Source: Glandiceps talaboti (taxonomy: Eukaryota > Hemichordata > Enteropneusta > Spengelidae). From it: a stretch of 64,000 nucleotides of DNA. Every line of letters starts with the position of its first letter. Position 1 is the stretch's first letter. The notes below the pieces were generated by a model. The model was given only the letters and a program-made list of their open reading frames with translations, was not told where the DNA came from and ran no database searches. Both the position numbers and the translations under genes were made by a program. The DNA lies in assembly GCF_964340395.1 (NCBI RefSeq), contig NC_135549.1, forward strand, positions 28,141,095-28,205,094, written 5' to 3'. Below, one piece after another: positions 34,990 to 48,749 of the stretch.

Positions 34990-36595
34990 GATGTTTGGTC
35001 AATAAAAGTAAACTATATAGTCAACCTGCTTTCAGTTTTGAAATATCACTGTGCCAATTATATTTTTGTCATCACATCCTTTGTATATAAGGGGATAGAA
35101 ACAACAGAGTTAAAATAATATACACGTGTGTAGATCTAGATGTGTACACATAATATGGTGCAATATATCCTACTAAATTAAATGTTGTGTCCGCACCCTA
35201 AAATCAGCGCTCCAACTTGATCATTCATTCATCTTGTTAATGTACTAGGATTACCAGACAACGTTCTAAACAGCAGCCATGACTACGTGGTTTCTGTCGT
35301 TGTTAACAATGTACATCTTACACTGAAGTAGGCCCGTTATGTATTTCTCGTGCCTACACATATAATGTACGGCTAATGTACTGAAACAGGATTTAGCTAT
35401 GGTGTGACCTAGCACCCTCAACGTGCATGTCTTTTCTCATCAATACCTTTTATCCTATATCTTATAACCATTTAATTCATACCTTTATGTAATTTTCAAG
35501 GGACCGTTTTTCTGAAATTACACACTCAAGGTAGTATCTGCTCACTAATCGTATAATATATCATTATAATGCATATTTAATTTACAATGGTTTTGTAATT
35601 TAATTATGATGGAAGAATACTCTGTAAACGATTTTTATTACCATCACTAATTAATTCTCTAATAAATGCATGTTTCACAAGATGCTATTGCTGTTCTTAC
35701 TTATGATGACGGTAATATGGTATAATCTACTTTTGTAATCTTATATGAGAACACTGCATCCACATGCATTCCTTTAGTGGATATAATCACAGATAAATGT
35801 ACTGTTAATATTTTTGATATTTTCTGCCGATTCCACCCTTGGTTATCAGGAAGTCCTATATTATGTTGCAATAAATATTTTCCATACAAAAGTATGATCC
35901 TCATTCACTTTCAAAATATCCATAGTAATTTTGTGGCAATAGAATGTTTTGAATTTAAATGTCTCACGAATTAATGCATATAGTCTTTCAAATAGAGCAC
36001 ATTTTTCTTTAACAGGTTTTTGTTTAACAAATTGGTTTTAAATCAAATACCTGTATTTTATTACAAGAGCAAAATTGGTTTATGTTTTATCCTTTTTTGG
36101 TTTATCAACATTATTTACATCTTTTAGATCCATATATACTATCAGTTGATAATTTCTTTTCAATATATGTGAGGAGAATCAATAAAAGGTGTTTTGGCAA
36201 TCTTCAAAAAGCAAAGCAGTCAAATTAATATTCTCAGCTGTAAGGATGTGTTTGTGATATTACTAGTAAAGCCCTACAGGTACCATATTTAAATTGCCAC
36301 CCCAGCACTGCGACGCATCCATTTGGAGGATATGTCAGCCAATCAGGTTCACTTATTGTTAAAGCCAGATGACAGCGAGAGAGAAAGATGGACGTTTACA
36401 TGATTACCATACAATCACATGGCAGTCACATAACTTTGCGTTAGATAACCTGGCTACTTGATAGGAAGAAGTCTATTCTCAGATAATAGGTCACGCTACC
36501 CTTCAATTCATTCCAGATACAATCGGACTGGTGTCATAATTTACTAGTCACGTCACATTTTGGTAATATTTACACACACACACACACACACACGC
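34990..36595. other. Unassigned AT-rich intergenic DNA
   Basis: I see no exon, RNA gene or clear repeat here apart from an (AC)n run at 36573-36600. Open frames are short and lack motifs. Confidence 0.4.
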
Positions 36596-36820
36596 ACACA
36601 ATTTCAACAAATTAACATCATTAAGTGTATGTTAATTTCTTATTGATTTCTTCCATGGACATTTTTTGATATTCATGTTGATAAATGTTTCGTTAGGTTT
36701 TGGCGACTGGTTCAGAATAGGCATTTCGAGTTGTGATTCAAATTGACGCCATCTTGAAAACCATCCCACCATATCGATTTGCCCAATAGCTCAAAATTAT
36801 CATGTGAAAATTATGTTTAA

Positions 36821-38425
36821 GGATGAGATGCAGGTTCGTTGGCTCACTTTTCCTTCATAATATTTCACAATAAAGACAAGATAAATACACTATGTGTTTC
36901 ATGTATTATGTTGAGTCCATATTTCAAGTTGTGGCTTCTGTGGTAAGTCTTTACATTTTCAAGCATATTACTGATTTTTACCCCAAAACGGCGTTTTTTG
37001 TCGATTTTCACTCAAAATTATTTAACTTTAACAAACAGTCAAATAGAGTCATTTTTTCAACTGCAAATGAAACTTGAGTACATAAACTAAAAAAGGTTTG
37101 CTTAGTTTTTCTCTCAATGTCTTGTAATAATCATCGAAAGGTTTATTTTTGTATTTTTTGCATAAATTAGCGTATTTCACACTTGTCGACGAGATATCTC
37201 TCCATTCCCTCAAAATGTTCACTATCCGGAGGAATCTTTTTTCGGTATAAATAATGGTACTTGACGAAACTCACGTCAACAGTTTTTCTTTCACTCTAGA
37301 ACAGCCTGTGAGTGACGTTTTATGATACTCTGAGTGGTAGTAGACATTACCTCATTTATTTAAACTATTTGTACCTTCTCCCTTTTATAACTTTAATAGC
37401 CTTGAGGATCGCTCGATGCTAAATTCTTGACGGGCTTGCCGTTTTATACGTTTTACATGCAAATAAACAACGCTACGACTACTGTACATGTAACTCGGTG
37501 TCTCCAAAGTTCACGAAGGGATCGAGCCGTGATAAGCCGATCGTTAGAGTGTGGTTGCCACAACTTATATGACCTTAACCCTAATAATATAATATAGTAT
37601 GTGAAGAGGACGTTGTCAAAATCCACCAAGAGCGCGAAAGTTCAAAGCTAGTCTACGGCCACGTTGTGTGAAACTTACGGAAATGTAATACACGGAAATT
37701 GCCGATGCAATGTCACGCATCTGACGTGAACTCTCAAGTCTCGAAGATAGCGTGGTTCATTTCCGATGCTCCAACGTGTTGATTAAATCGTTTTATTTAT
37801 GTAAACATCAATATTTTCGATCGGCTAAAACAATTAGCCTGCAATACTGTTAGATATTCGAGATTTGTATGGTTTTTTTTTTACATGCATGGTACTTGAA
37901 AACCGTCACCTAATACATCGCCGTCGCGTCGGGTACAAGGCTGTAGGCCGCTGTACTGTAACGTTTTAGCCGATGCACTGGTCAACATCAACGTGCATAA
38001 GTCCGGATTGAAATTGGCGATTCACATGCAAGGAGGTATTTTTTACTTTTTATTGGTTATAACCAAATTTACCGAGTTTGATTGGTTTTGTACAAGAACA
38101 CATCTGAGAGGGAGATCATGTCACGTCAGTGATTGCACAGAGGCCTACGAGCTATGTCTCATTTGCATATGAAAAGACACTTCTGTAATCAACGTTCCTG
38201 TCAATCTTCTTTACCTATGCAAATCATTGTACATAGACATTCAGGAATGAAACCATATAAAACACACATCGCGGTAGAGATCATGTCATTTTTTCATTTC
38301 AAATTTATTAGTGGAAAAAATAAACGATTTTCAAAAAATCTTTTAACCAAATGATGGATAATACCATGAAGCTTCATAATGAGCAAAAAAAGGTCAAAAT
38401 TCACCAACGAACCTGCATCTCATCC
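36821..38425. mobile_element. 1605-bp TTAA-flanked TIR element
   Basis: The ends are a perfect 22-bp inverted repeat beginning GGATGAGATGCAGGTTCGTT. They are flanked by TTAA at 36817-36820 and 38426-38429. Unit 2 has a single TTAA at 42505-42508 in the same context, which is the pre-insertion state. No transposase frame. TTAA duplication fits piggyBac-type (or Sola3-like) transposition, though the termini do not start with the CCC common in piggyBac. Confidence 0.85.
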
Positions 38426-39218
38426 TTAAGTTTATACTTCTGAAACCACAACTTGGGGAAGGTGTCGATTTTCTAATTTTTTTTTCAAAATTCCTTTTTA
38501 TTAAACGGCATAGATAAATTCCACATGCATGACTATATGCGGCCAGAGATAAAGTATTTTGCCTTCATGGGAATTCAACAGCTTTCCAAATTGATTTTAC
38601 AACAAACGTGGTGTACCCGAATGTGTAACAGCTAGGTTACAGGATAAACAGAATTGACAATGACTATAAGCATTTGACACCTGCAAAGAAACTTTCGCTG
38701 TCTTCACAGTCTAGCAAAACAAAATATAAATTGGGACTGTACTGTTTGGTGTGAGCATAATCAAAAACGTTGCCTACCTAGATAACATTTTCCTCCTTAT
38801 CTTTATCTTCATCTATAGTCTCAATAAACGACCAAAAACATAAATGTCGTCATGTTTAGAGACGATTTTGATGTGTCATCAATAGATTTGTAATTTATTT
38901 ATTTAAGTGTTTATATTACCCAAAAGATAAGGGAATACGAACGTCTTTCTCAGCTGTCATACTGTACGAAACGATAATGAAGCACGTGAGTCAGAACACG
39001 TAAACAAATGTCAAATTGAGTGTTTGCACAACAGGAAATATCTAATGCAACACAAGGCAAGTTATAAATTATGATACATGTATGCGTCCAAAATCTGAAA
39101 GGATTAATTTTACTCTTTTATTTTGGGGGGGTGCCTATTTTAGAAAATTGAGGAGGCGGGGGGAAGGGTTCACATTTCATTTCGACTTGTTCTATTATCT
39201 AATTTAAAGTATTATTTT

Positions 39219-39410
39219 GTGATTAACGCATCTCACCTACCACTGCTAACGTTCCACCACTGCTACATGCAACCTACCACCGCTAACACATTCCACCACT
39301 GCTACATCCCACCTACCACCACTGACACATTCCACCATTGCTACCTTCCACCTACCGACGCTGAACATTCCACCACTGCTACATTCCACCACTGCTACTT
39401 CACATCAATG
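39219..39410. repeat. Minisatellite, CCACC-type, unit 1
   Basis: About four degenerate units alternate 'ccaccactgctacat' with 'cctaccaccgctgacacatt'. The homologous array in unit 2 is at 43325-43495. A 76-residue frame across it is repeat-derived. Confidence 0.8.
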
Positions 39411-42271
39411 TGGCATAGTCATTTTTTTTGCGAAGTAGGAGTACAGTAAATTTTATTTTAAATATACACTTCAAATTTGAATTTTTCGCTGCGTTGTTTT
39501 GCGTCGCGTTGTGTAATTTTGTTTATTGTTGAAGGTGAAATTCCTCATAACAGGAGACATGTAATGAAGTTAGCTTATTTCAAATGAAGCTTTAATATTC
39601 CCAAAGTTGCTAGTAAAATTCGAAAGTAGACAGGAAAAGTTGAATAAAAGTTTGAGGGAGCCAAGTGGGAGGGGGAAGGGTAGTAATAATACGAGGTAAT
39701 ATTTGAATCAAAATACAAGGAAGCAGTGTGGGATGGGTACTCCTAGAAAATTTTGAAATTCAACAACTAAAGCAATGCTTTTGTGATGCTATTTGATATG
39801 TCAAGATGATAACAATACTAGTTTAACTTTCAAAATAAATACAAGAGAGCAGTGTGTGTGTGTGTGTGTGGGGGGGGGGGGGGTACGAGAGGGGAAAAAC
39901 TCTCCCACGCGTAGAATTTGTTTTGAAATTTAAGAACTAAAAGATCACTCTCTGGTGTTATTATAACATGTCAAAATAATAACAATACACTTTCCTGATC
40001 ACAACTGAAATTCGGAAAACAAAGACCGAGACAAATCTTCAAAGTATATTACTGCATGCAATTCCATTTAAAATTATTTTATCCAATATGACAAATGACA
40101 GGATTCATTCAAGGTAATAAGTCAGGTCAGTATGCTCAGTAATTTGATTTGAAGTTAGTGTTTTGGTTTGTTTCAGCATTTGCCAACAGTTAGTATAAAC
40201 CTTTGACAACTTGAGAAACTTCAAAGAGTTTAGGTGTGGCGCAGCGGCGGCACCAGAAGCACATACACCTGGGAATTTGACAGTTGTAGCTAGTTTCTGA
40301 ACTTGCAGCACAACGCATTTTTATAGGTCATACCCTGGAAACAATTTTTTTTTCTGTCTTGAGTTGGTCAGCAAATTTTTTCTTGCTGCTTTGGGCTGGC
40401 GACAATTGTTTTTCTTCCGAAAATCTCTAGCCCCCTCCCTCCGGAAATGAAATGGTGTAACCCTAAGCATTTGACATCTGCAAATAAACTTTTATACATT
40501 CGCTCTCTTTACAGTCTAGCCTCTGTGTAAACAAAATATAAATTGTCGTTGTACTGTGTGGTGTGGTGTGAGCATAATAAGAAAAATTGCACCTACATAA
40601 CACAGTTTTCCGATATATTCATTTTACGTTTATAGTCTCAAGAAACTACACAAATATGTCGGTAAGTTAAGGGACGGTTTTAAGGTGTCATCAATAGATT
40701 TGTAATTTATTTATTTAAGTGTCTATATTTACCCAAAATATAAGGGAATACGAACATCTTTCTCAGCTGTCATACTGTTCGAAATGATAATCAAGCACGT
40801 GAGTCAGAACACGTAAACAAATGTCAAATTGAGTGTTTGCACGACAGGAAATATCTAATGCAACACAAGGCAAGTTATACATTATGATACATGTAAGTGT
40901 TCAAAATCTGAAAGGATTAATTTGGGAGTCTTCAGTAAGGTTAGCATTGACAGGGGAATAGGTATGGTCAAATTTTTTTTTTATTAAATTGAGGTTGGGG
41001 CGGCATATTTTAGAAAACTTAAAGCATCCCACCTGCCACCGCTGTCACATTCCATCCCGAGGCCTGCTACAACCCACCACTGCCACCAATGTAGCATAAT
41101 CTTGGTAAAGGTTGTCGAAGTATTTGACATTTGCAAATAGTTGTTGTACTGTATGGTGTGAGCATAATAAGAAAGCTTGCCCCTTCATAATACCTAACAC
41201 CATTTCCCTTACCAGTTTCTTACGTCTATAGTCAGGAGTGACGTCTAACAAAAAATGGCGGTGTGTTAAGAGACGGCCTTGAGGCATCATTAATAGATTT
41301 GTTATTTTTATTAACAATTTTATTTATTTAAATTTACGTGTCTATTTTTATCCAAAATGTAAGGGAATATGAACGTCTTTCCCTCAGATGTCATAATCTT
41401 TCAAAACAAATAATGAAACATGTGAGTATTTATTTATAAATCGACACCTGACAGGTACAAAGTGCCCACTCTAACGAGCCGATAAAGAAAAGTACATGGC
41501 AACACGATACTTAAGATAAGCACACATAAGCACTACTAATTGCTATTCTGATGTCTGTTTTAAAAGTGTTAATGTGTTGTTCTTAAAAAATATCAAAATG
41601 GTGATGTATCTTGCCAATATCGTTAAAATACTCTTGGATTGAATAAAAGGACTAATTTCCCTGACATTAGTTTTGGAATGAGGTGGCTTGAAAGTTGGGC
41701 ACTGACCTAAGCGTTCTACAAGGCACATTAAAACAGAATGCTGGAGTAGTTACTTATACAATTATGCAAATTATGCACCGACTTGTACAGCAACATAACA
41801 TCTAAATATGTTCGTCTGGCCAAGAGTGTTGGAATGCGAAAATATGTACAAAGCTCAGTATATGATTATTTCGAGTAAGGACAATGATACTTTAAAGAGA
41901 TAAATGTAACGAATTTCCTCTGCACCCTTTCTAATTTGTTATTCGTGCTAGTTCTGCGATGATTCCAGACTACTGATCACAGTATTCTAAGTTGACTCTG
42001 ATAATTCTAAGAGATGCATACATGGATATAATACTACCCACTGAGATACAGACTTGAAAGATTTACACGTGCCTTTTGGGAAACCAAGGATACGCAAGGC
42101 CTTGTAAGAAGTTTTATATTGTCTTTTTAAGTGGATGGCAGTTTCTACATTCACTATTTCTTGCGAGACATCACAAGTTTCGCGATTTTATATTTTTTCT
42201 TGAATATGTGAAAACAAGTTTAGATTTAGGATTGGCGTGAAAAACACTAGGTGGGGTGGGGTAACCGGAAC

Positions 42272-45200
42272 CAAACAATTTCAACTAATCAATATCATTA
42301 AGTGTATGTTAATTTCTTATTAATTTATTTCACGGCCATTTTTGATATTTATGTTGATAAATTTAAACTTGAATGTTTTGTTAGGTTTTGGCGACTGGTT
42401 CAGAATAGGTATTTCGAGTTGTGATTCAAATTGACGCCATCTTGAAAACCATCCCATCATATCGAGTTGCCCAATAGCCCAAAATTATCATGTGAAAATT
42501 ATGTTTAAGTTTATACTTCTGAGACCACAACTTCGGGAAGGTGTCAATTTTTTACAATTTCTTTTTTCAAAATTCCTTTTTGTGTACGGCATAGATAATT
42601 TCCACGTGCATGACCTTTTCCAGCTACAGATAAAGTCTTTTACCTTCGTGGCAATTCAACAGCTTTCCAAATTGAGTTTAGTTTAAAACAAACGAGGTGT
42701 ACCCGAAGGTGTAACAGCTAGGTTACATGATGAACAGAATTGGCAATGACTATAAGCATGTGGCATCTGCAAAGAAACGTTCGCTGTCTTCAGTCTAGCA
42801 AAACAAAATATAAATTGGGACTGTACTGTGTGGTGTGAGCATAATCAAAAACGTTGCCTACCTAGATAACATTTTCCTCCTTATCTTTATCTTCATCTAT
42901 AGTCTCAATAAACGACCAAAAAGACAAATGTCGGCATGTTTAGAGACGATTTTGATGTGTCATCAATAGATTTGTAATTTATTTAAGTGTCTATATTTAC
43001 CTAAAATATAAGGGAATACGAACGTCTTTCCCAGCTGCTGATAATGAAGCATGTGAGTCAGAACACGTAAACAAATGTCAAATTGAGTGTTTGCACGACA
43101 GGATATATCTAATGCAACACAAGGCAAATTATACATTATGATACATATAAGTGTTCAAAATCTGAAAAGAATTAATTTGGGAGTCTTTAATAAGTATGGG
43201 TTACATTCACAGGGGAATAGGGTGGTCCAATTTTACTCATTTTTTGAGAAGGGGGAGGGGGAAGGGTTCACATTTCACTTCGACTAGTTCTATTATCTAA
43301 TGTAAAGTATTATTTTGTGATTAACGCATCTCAACTGTCACTGCTGTCACGTTCCACACCACTGCTACATCCAACCTACCACCGCTGACACATTCCACCT
43401 CTGCTACATTCCACCTACCACCGCTGACACATTCCACCATTGCTACATTCCACCTGCCACCGCCGGCACATTCCACCACTGCTACATCACATCAATGTGG
43501 CACAGTCAATGCAATGTCTGCCAAAGGGGTAAACCATTTTATTCCTGGGGAGAGGGGCTGGAGGATTTAGACCCAACAATTTTTTTTTTCAAGAGCAACT
43601 AGACAGTCATTTTTTTGCGAAGTAGGAGTACAGTAAAATTTTTTTTTAAATATACACTTCAAATTTGAATTTTTCGCTGCGTTCTTTTGCGTCGCGTTGT
43701 ATAATTTTTTTTATTGTTGAAGGTGAAATTCCTCATAACAGGAGACATGTAATGAAGTTAGCTTATTTCAAATGAAACTTTAATATTCCAAAGTTGCCAG
43801 TAAAATTCGAAAGTAGACAGTAAAAGTTGAATAAAAGTTTGAGGGAGCCAAGTGGGAGGGGGAAGGGTAGTAATAATACGAGGTAATATTTGAATCAAAA
43901 TACAAGGAAGCAGTGTGGGATGGGTACTCCTAGAAAATTTTGAAATTCAACAACTAAAACAATGCTTTTGTGATGCTATTTAATATGTCAATATCATAAC
44001 AATACCAGTGTAACTTTCAAAATAAATACAAGAGAGCAGTGTGTGTGTGTGTGTGTGGGGGGGGGGGGGTATGAGAGGGGAAAAACTCTCCCACGCGTAG
44101 AATCTTTTTTTAAATTTAAGAACTGAAAGATCACTCTCTGGTGTTATTATAACATGTCAAAATGATAACAATACCCTTTCCTGATCACAACTGAAATTCG
44201 GAAAACTACGACCGATACAAATCTTCAAAGTATATTACTGCATGCAATTCCATTTAAAATTATTTTATCCAATATGACAAATGACAGGATTCATTCAAGG
44301 TAATAAGTCAGGTCAGTATGCTTAGTAATTTGATTTGATGTTAGTGTTTTGGTTTGTTTCAGCATTTGCCAACAGTTAGTATAAACCTTTGACAACTTGA
44401 AAAACTTCAAAGAGTTTAGGTGCGGCGCAGCGGCGGCACCAGAAGCACATACACCTGGGAATTTGACAGTTATAGCTAGATTCTGAACTTGCAGCACAAC
44501 GCATTTTTATAGGTCATACCCTGGAAACAATTTTTTTTTTCTGTCTTGAGTTGATCAGCAAATTTTTTCTTGCTGCTTTGGGCTGGCGACAATTGTTTTT
44601 CTTCCGAAAATCTCTAGCCCCCTCCCTCCGGAAATGAAATGGTGTAACCCTAAGCATTTGACATCTGCAAATAAACTTTTATACATTCGCTCTCTTTACA
44701 GTCTAGCCTCTGTGTAAACAAAATATAAATTGTCGTTGTACTGTGTGGTGTGGTGTGAGCATAATAAGAAAAATTGCACCTACATAACACAGTTTTCTGA
44801 TATATTAATTTTACGTTTATAGTCTCAAGAAACTACACAAATATGTCGGTAAGTTAAGGGACGGTTTTAAGGTGTCATCAATAGATTTGTAATTTATTTA
44901 TTTAAGTGTCTATATTTACCTAAAATATAAGGGAATACGAACGTCTTTCCCAGCTGCTGATAATGAAGCACGTGAGTCAGAACACGTAAACAAATGTCAA
45001 ATTGAGTGTTTGCACGACAGGATATATCTAATGCAACACAAGGCAAGTTATACAGTCAATATAATACATGTAAGTGTTCAAAATCTGAAAGGATTAATTT
45101 TTTAAAAATTCAGATGTGTGTGTGTGGGGGGGGGGGCATAATTGAGGAATTAGGGAATTACATTTTACTTCGACTCATTCTATTATCTAACTTAAATCAT

Positions 45201-46115
45201 CCCATCTGCCACCGCTGTTACATTCCAACCCTGCTACACCCAACCACAGCAACCAATGTAGCATAATCTTGGTAATGGTTGCCAAAGTATTTGACATCTG
45301 CAAAAAGTTGTTGTACTGTGTGGTGTGAGCATAATAGGAAATCTTGGCCCTTCATAATACCTAACCCAATTTCCCTTACCAGTTTCTTACGTCTATAGTC
45401 AGGAGTGACGTCTAACAAAAAATGTCGGTGTGTTAAGAGACGGCCTTGAGGCATCATTAATAGATTTGTTATTTATTAACAATTTTATTTATTTAAATTT
45501 ACGTGCCTATTTTACGCAAGGTGTAAATACGAACGCCTTTCCACCAGCTGTCATAATGTTTCAAAACAAATAATGAAGCATGTGAGTATTTATTTATAAA
45601 TCGACACCTGACAGGTACAAAGTGCCCACTCTAGTGAGCCAATAAAGAGAAGTACATGACAACACGATACTTAAGATAAGCACACATAATCACTACTAAT
45701 TGCTATTCTGATGTCTCTTTTAAAAGAATTAATGTGTTGTTCTTAAAAATATCAAAATGATGATGTATCTTGCCAATATCGTTAAAATACTCTTGAATTG
45801 AATAAAAGGACTAAATTCCCTGACATTAGTTCTGGAATGAGGTGGCTTGAAAGTTGGCACTGACCTAAGCGTTCTACAAGGCAGAATGCTGGAGTATTTA
45901 TACAATTATGCAAATTATGCACCGACTTGTACAGCAACATGACATCTAATATAAATATTTTCGTCTGGCCAAGACATTGTAAGAAGTTTTATATTGTCTT
46001 TTTAAGTTGATGGCAGTTTCCACATTTACTATTTCTTGCGAGACATCACAAGTTTCGCGATTTTATTTAGGGTGGGCGTGAACTTAGGTGGGTGGGGTAA
46101 CCGGGACCAAACATT
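42272..46115. repeat. Large tandem unit 2
   Basis: Collinear with unit 1: subrepeats at about 42750, 44655 and 45290, a minisatellite at 43325-43495, a poly-G block after (GT)n at about 44040 and the 'gggtaaccgggaccaaac' end. Differences include an extra ~110 bases near 43500-43610 and loss of ~290 bases near 45970 relative to unit 1. The sequence is noncoding. Confidence 0.8.
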
Positions 46116-46119
46116 TTTT

Positions 46120-47090
46120 TTATGTGGCCTTATTTGAATTCACAGTGAGATAAAACATAACATTTTAAATGTACGTGCGTGCTCGCTATCAGTGCCTGTA
46201 TTTTGTTTGTGTAATTCGTTTACAACAAAACTCATTGTGTGAGATGTAAAAGCATCTTGCCGCCTAATTGCAACTCTATAGTCTTTCTGGTTTGGCAGTA
46301 TCAATCTGGTTCATGTTGTGTTATAGAAGGACACACGTGAAACGTTGATGGGAACTGGTTACCTGTGTTCAAAAGATAAGATAAGTCGGATGACGTGTGA
46401 CGTACTCGTTAGCGATTTTCATCGAAACGACTACCCTAAAAAGGGGCAAGGTGACTCTAGCAATGTGTAACATTTCTTAGCATCTCAATTATTATGACCC
46501 CATTATTATGACAAGGTTTCAACCACTTATCGATATTATCTGACCTCAGGGACAGCTAGATTGTAGACATGCGTCGGATCGTGCTTCTCTGGTCCGTCTG
46601 TATCAATTCAAAGATGAGGGATTCGTGATGTGGGTTAGGGCGCCACACACGACACATATCTTAAAGACTAAACAACTGAGGATGGCATTGCAACACTGTG
46701 TCAACATTTTAACAACTAGAGAGATGAGAGAGTATAGTAATTTCGTAAACTATAGTCAAACAAACTCAAGATTATAGATTTTTTAAACAAAAGCAATAAT
46801 TTACATCAAAGCAACAATGATCAGAGACATAAAGCCGCATATTGTCTTTTTTCTATTACAATTATGACTTTCGCAAGATTAACCAACTTATAATTACTTG
46901 ACAGATACGTTTGACCCCACTAGTAACCGAGGACGTATCGCATAGACTATAATTAAGTATTACATTTATTTATCAAATACTAGCAATCGCAAAGTAAGAT
47001 GTTCAGAAAGAACGAAAAAGCTGTCATACCAGTGAATAGTTTCATAGTTGACGTTGGTGGCGCTTTTCATTAGACCGTTTTTTCTTCTGT
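46120..47090. other. Unassigned DNA after the tandem units
   Basis: No recognised gene, repeat end or RNA. Confidence 0.4.
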
Positions 47091-47094
47091 AAGG

Positions 47095-48010
47095 AAGAGA
47101 TATATTTATGGGTGGAAGTCTGTGTGTCTGTGTGTGTGTCTGTCTGTCTGTGTCATCGTTTTCTCCATAACGGCTTGCTCAATTCAAACGAAATTTTGAA
47201 GACATATTCGTAGGGTAATGGCAAGACTTGATTAGGTTTTGGTAAAAATCCCGTGAATATTAATGAGCAATTTACGTAATTGATGATTTTCGGTAATTAG
47301 GCTATATCTCAAGAATGCACTCTTCAAATTCATCATAACTTGGTACACATATTTGCGATACCAAAGCGCACCTGTCCTGAAAATATTACTAATGTAGCTT
47401 TTAGTTTTAATAAGTTATTGGCATATTTTCGATTGGCCACAAAAAAGAAAAAAAATTCTCGTCAGGAAATGTCGTCTAAAGTGGTGCGACTTTATCACCA
47501 TTTTCTAAAACACGACTGGCTCAATTCAAACGAAGTTTATTGCATGTGTTTTGTAGGGTAGTGACAAGAACTGATTAGGTTTTGGTAAACATCCCAAGAA
47601 TATTAACGAGAAATTTACATAATTAATGTTTTTTGGTAATTAGGCTATATCTCAAGAATGCACACTTCAAATTCAATATAATTTGATACATGCATTTGCG
47701 ATACCAAGCGCACTTGTCCTGAAAATATTATTGATGTAGCTTTTAGTTTCAATAAATTATTGGCATATTTTTGTAGGCCACTAAAAAGGAAAAAATAGTT
47801 TCTCGTCAGGAAATGTTGTCTAAAGTGGTACGACGATGCACTTTTTTTTCAGTACATGTTGTGGTTGGCCAGGAGATCACTAACAACAATGAGCAAATAG
47901 CAATCAATGAGAAAAAATAACTTATTACATATGGTCTGTTGTATTCGTCTGTAGGAACGACAATCTCAAAACTTTGCCCTTCCGGAAGACATTCAGTTTA
48001 CATCTGGTAT
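47095..48010 (+). repeat. Dispersed repeat with (TCTG)n head, long copy
   Basis: A TCTG/TGTG head is followed by body units: 'ggtaattaggctatatctcaagaatgcac', 'gatacca..gcgcacctgtcctgaaaatatta' and 'cgtcaggaaatgt.gtctaaagtgg' recur twice. It ends 'acattcagtttacatctggta', as at 28440. Confidence 0.75.
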
Positions 48011-48510
48011 GTTTTTTCGATACTCCCGACACAATATCACTAGTGTTATGGTGTACCATTTACTGTTAAACAATTGGGTGCATTCACAAACAAACCCAGG
48101 GGGGGGGGGGTCGAGACCCTTTATGTTGTCGAATACCCTTCGTTGCATACTAAAAAGCTCTTCAATACCCCCTTTTGGACCGACTAAAAATGGATTATTC
48201 TATTTTTCTCCATCCTAAAATAACCGTTGACTCACTCTGGGCACAAACAAAGCAAAACTAGGCAAAAGTGTATATTCAAATAGTTAAGGAACTAAACCTA
48301 CCATCGCAAAAACACTGGCATGTATTTGTACATCACAGTCACGGGAATACCACGGTGACAGTTTGTTGTATCATTTACTGTTAATATATATATTTTGTCG
48401 AAATATTTGGCGTACTAGTATTCACGCCATTAACATTACCAGATATTTCTTTGATTTGAATCTTGTCACGTTACTTTTTCATTTAATCCTTTATCAATAC
48501 AATCAATGAC

Positions 48511-48511
48511 C

Positions 48512-48556
<45 letters not shown>

Positions 48557-48560
48557 GTCT
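48511..48560. repeat. (TCTG)n microsatellite
   Basis: Regular CTGT units followed by CTCTCTCC-rich sequence. The minus-strand frame across it is an artefact. Confidence 0.9.
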
Positions 48561-48655
48561 GTCTGTCCGTCCGTCGTCATCTCTCTCCCCTCGTCTCTTT
48601 TTTACTCTTTCTCTCTCACTCTCATATATACAGCACACCCAGAGAGTAGGCCTCA

Positions 48656-48745
48656 GAGTGTCTGATGATCGCAATATGCGTGAAACTCCGAGTTACACCC
48701 AAGAAAGAGTTCCAGTACTACCAAAACTATTACGCTCTGCCATCT
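48656..48745 (+). ncRNA. Hammerhead ribozyme motif on a (TA)n-family unit
   Basis: GTGT, CTGATGA (48662-48668), TCGCAATATGCGT, GAAA (48682-48685), CTCCGAG, TT and ACAC: the same second-type hammerhead as at 23038-23082. It is followed by 'CAAGAAAGAGTTCCAGTACT' and 'ATTACGCTCTGCCA', where the unit is cut off. Conservation between two unlinked copies supports a functional element family. Confidence 0.65.
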
Positions 48746-48749
48746 ATAA

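Larger units (their letters stand above)
36598..42271. repeat. Large tandem unit 1 (interrupted)
   Basis: It begins 'acaatttcaac.aat.aacatcattaag' and ends 'gggtaaccggaaccaaac', where unit 2 starts with the same beginning. Without the 1605-base insertion and its extra TTAA it is about 4.1 kb. Inside, a subrepeat ('tggtgtgagcataat', 'atagatttgtaattt', 'gaatacgaacRtctttc', 'cacgtgagtcagaacacg') recurs at about 38660, 40465 and, more diverged, 41125. No protein gene is seen. Confidence 0.8.

Noticed and set aside
40105-40311. Small conserved protein, present in both tandem units (also 44291-44497)
   Set aside because: The 68-residue frame is conserved only because the whole unit is duplicated. 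Flanking noncoding sequence is conserved equally, and I saw no codon-position bias.
38600-46100. CRISPR-like array in the tandem units
   Set aside because: Repeats are long, degenerate and nested, without short identical repeats separated by unique spacers, and the DNA is clearly eukaryotic.
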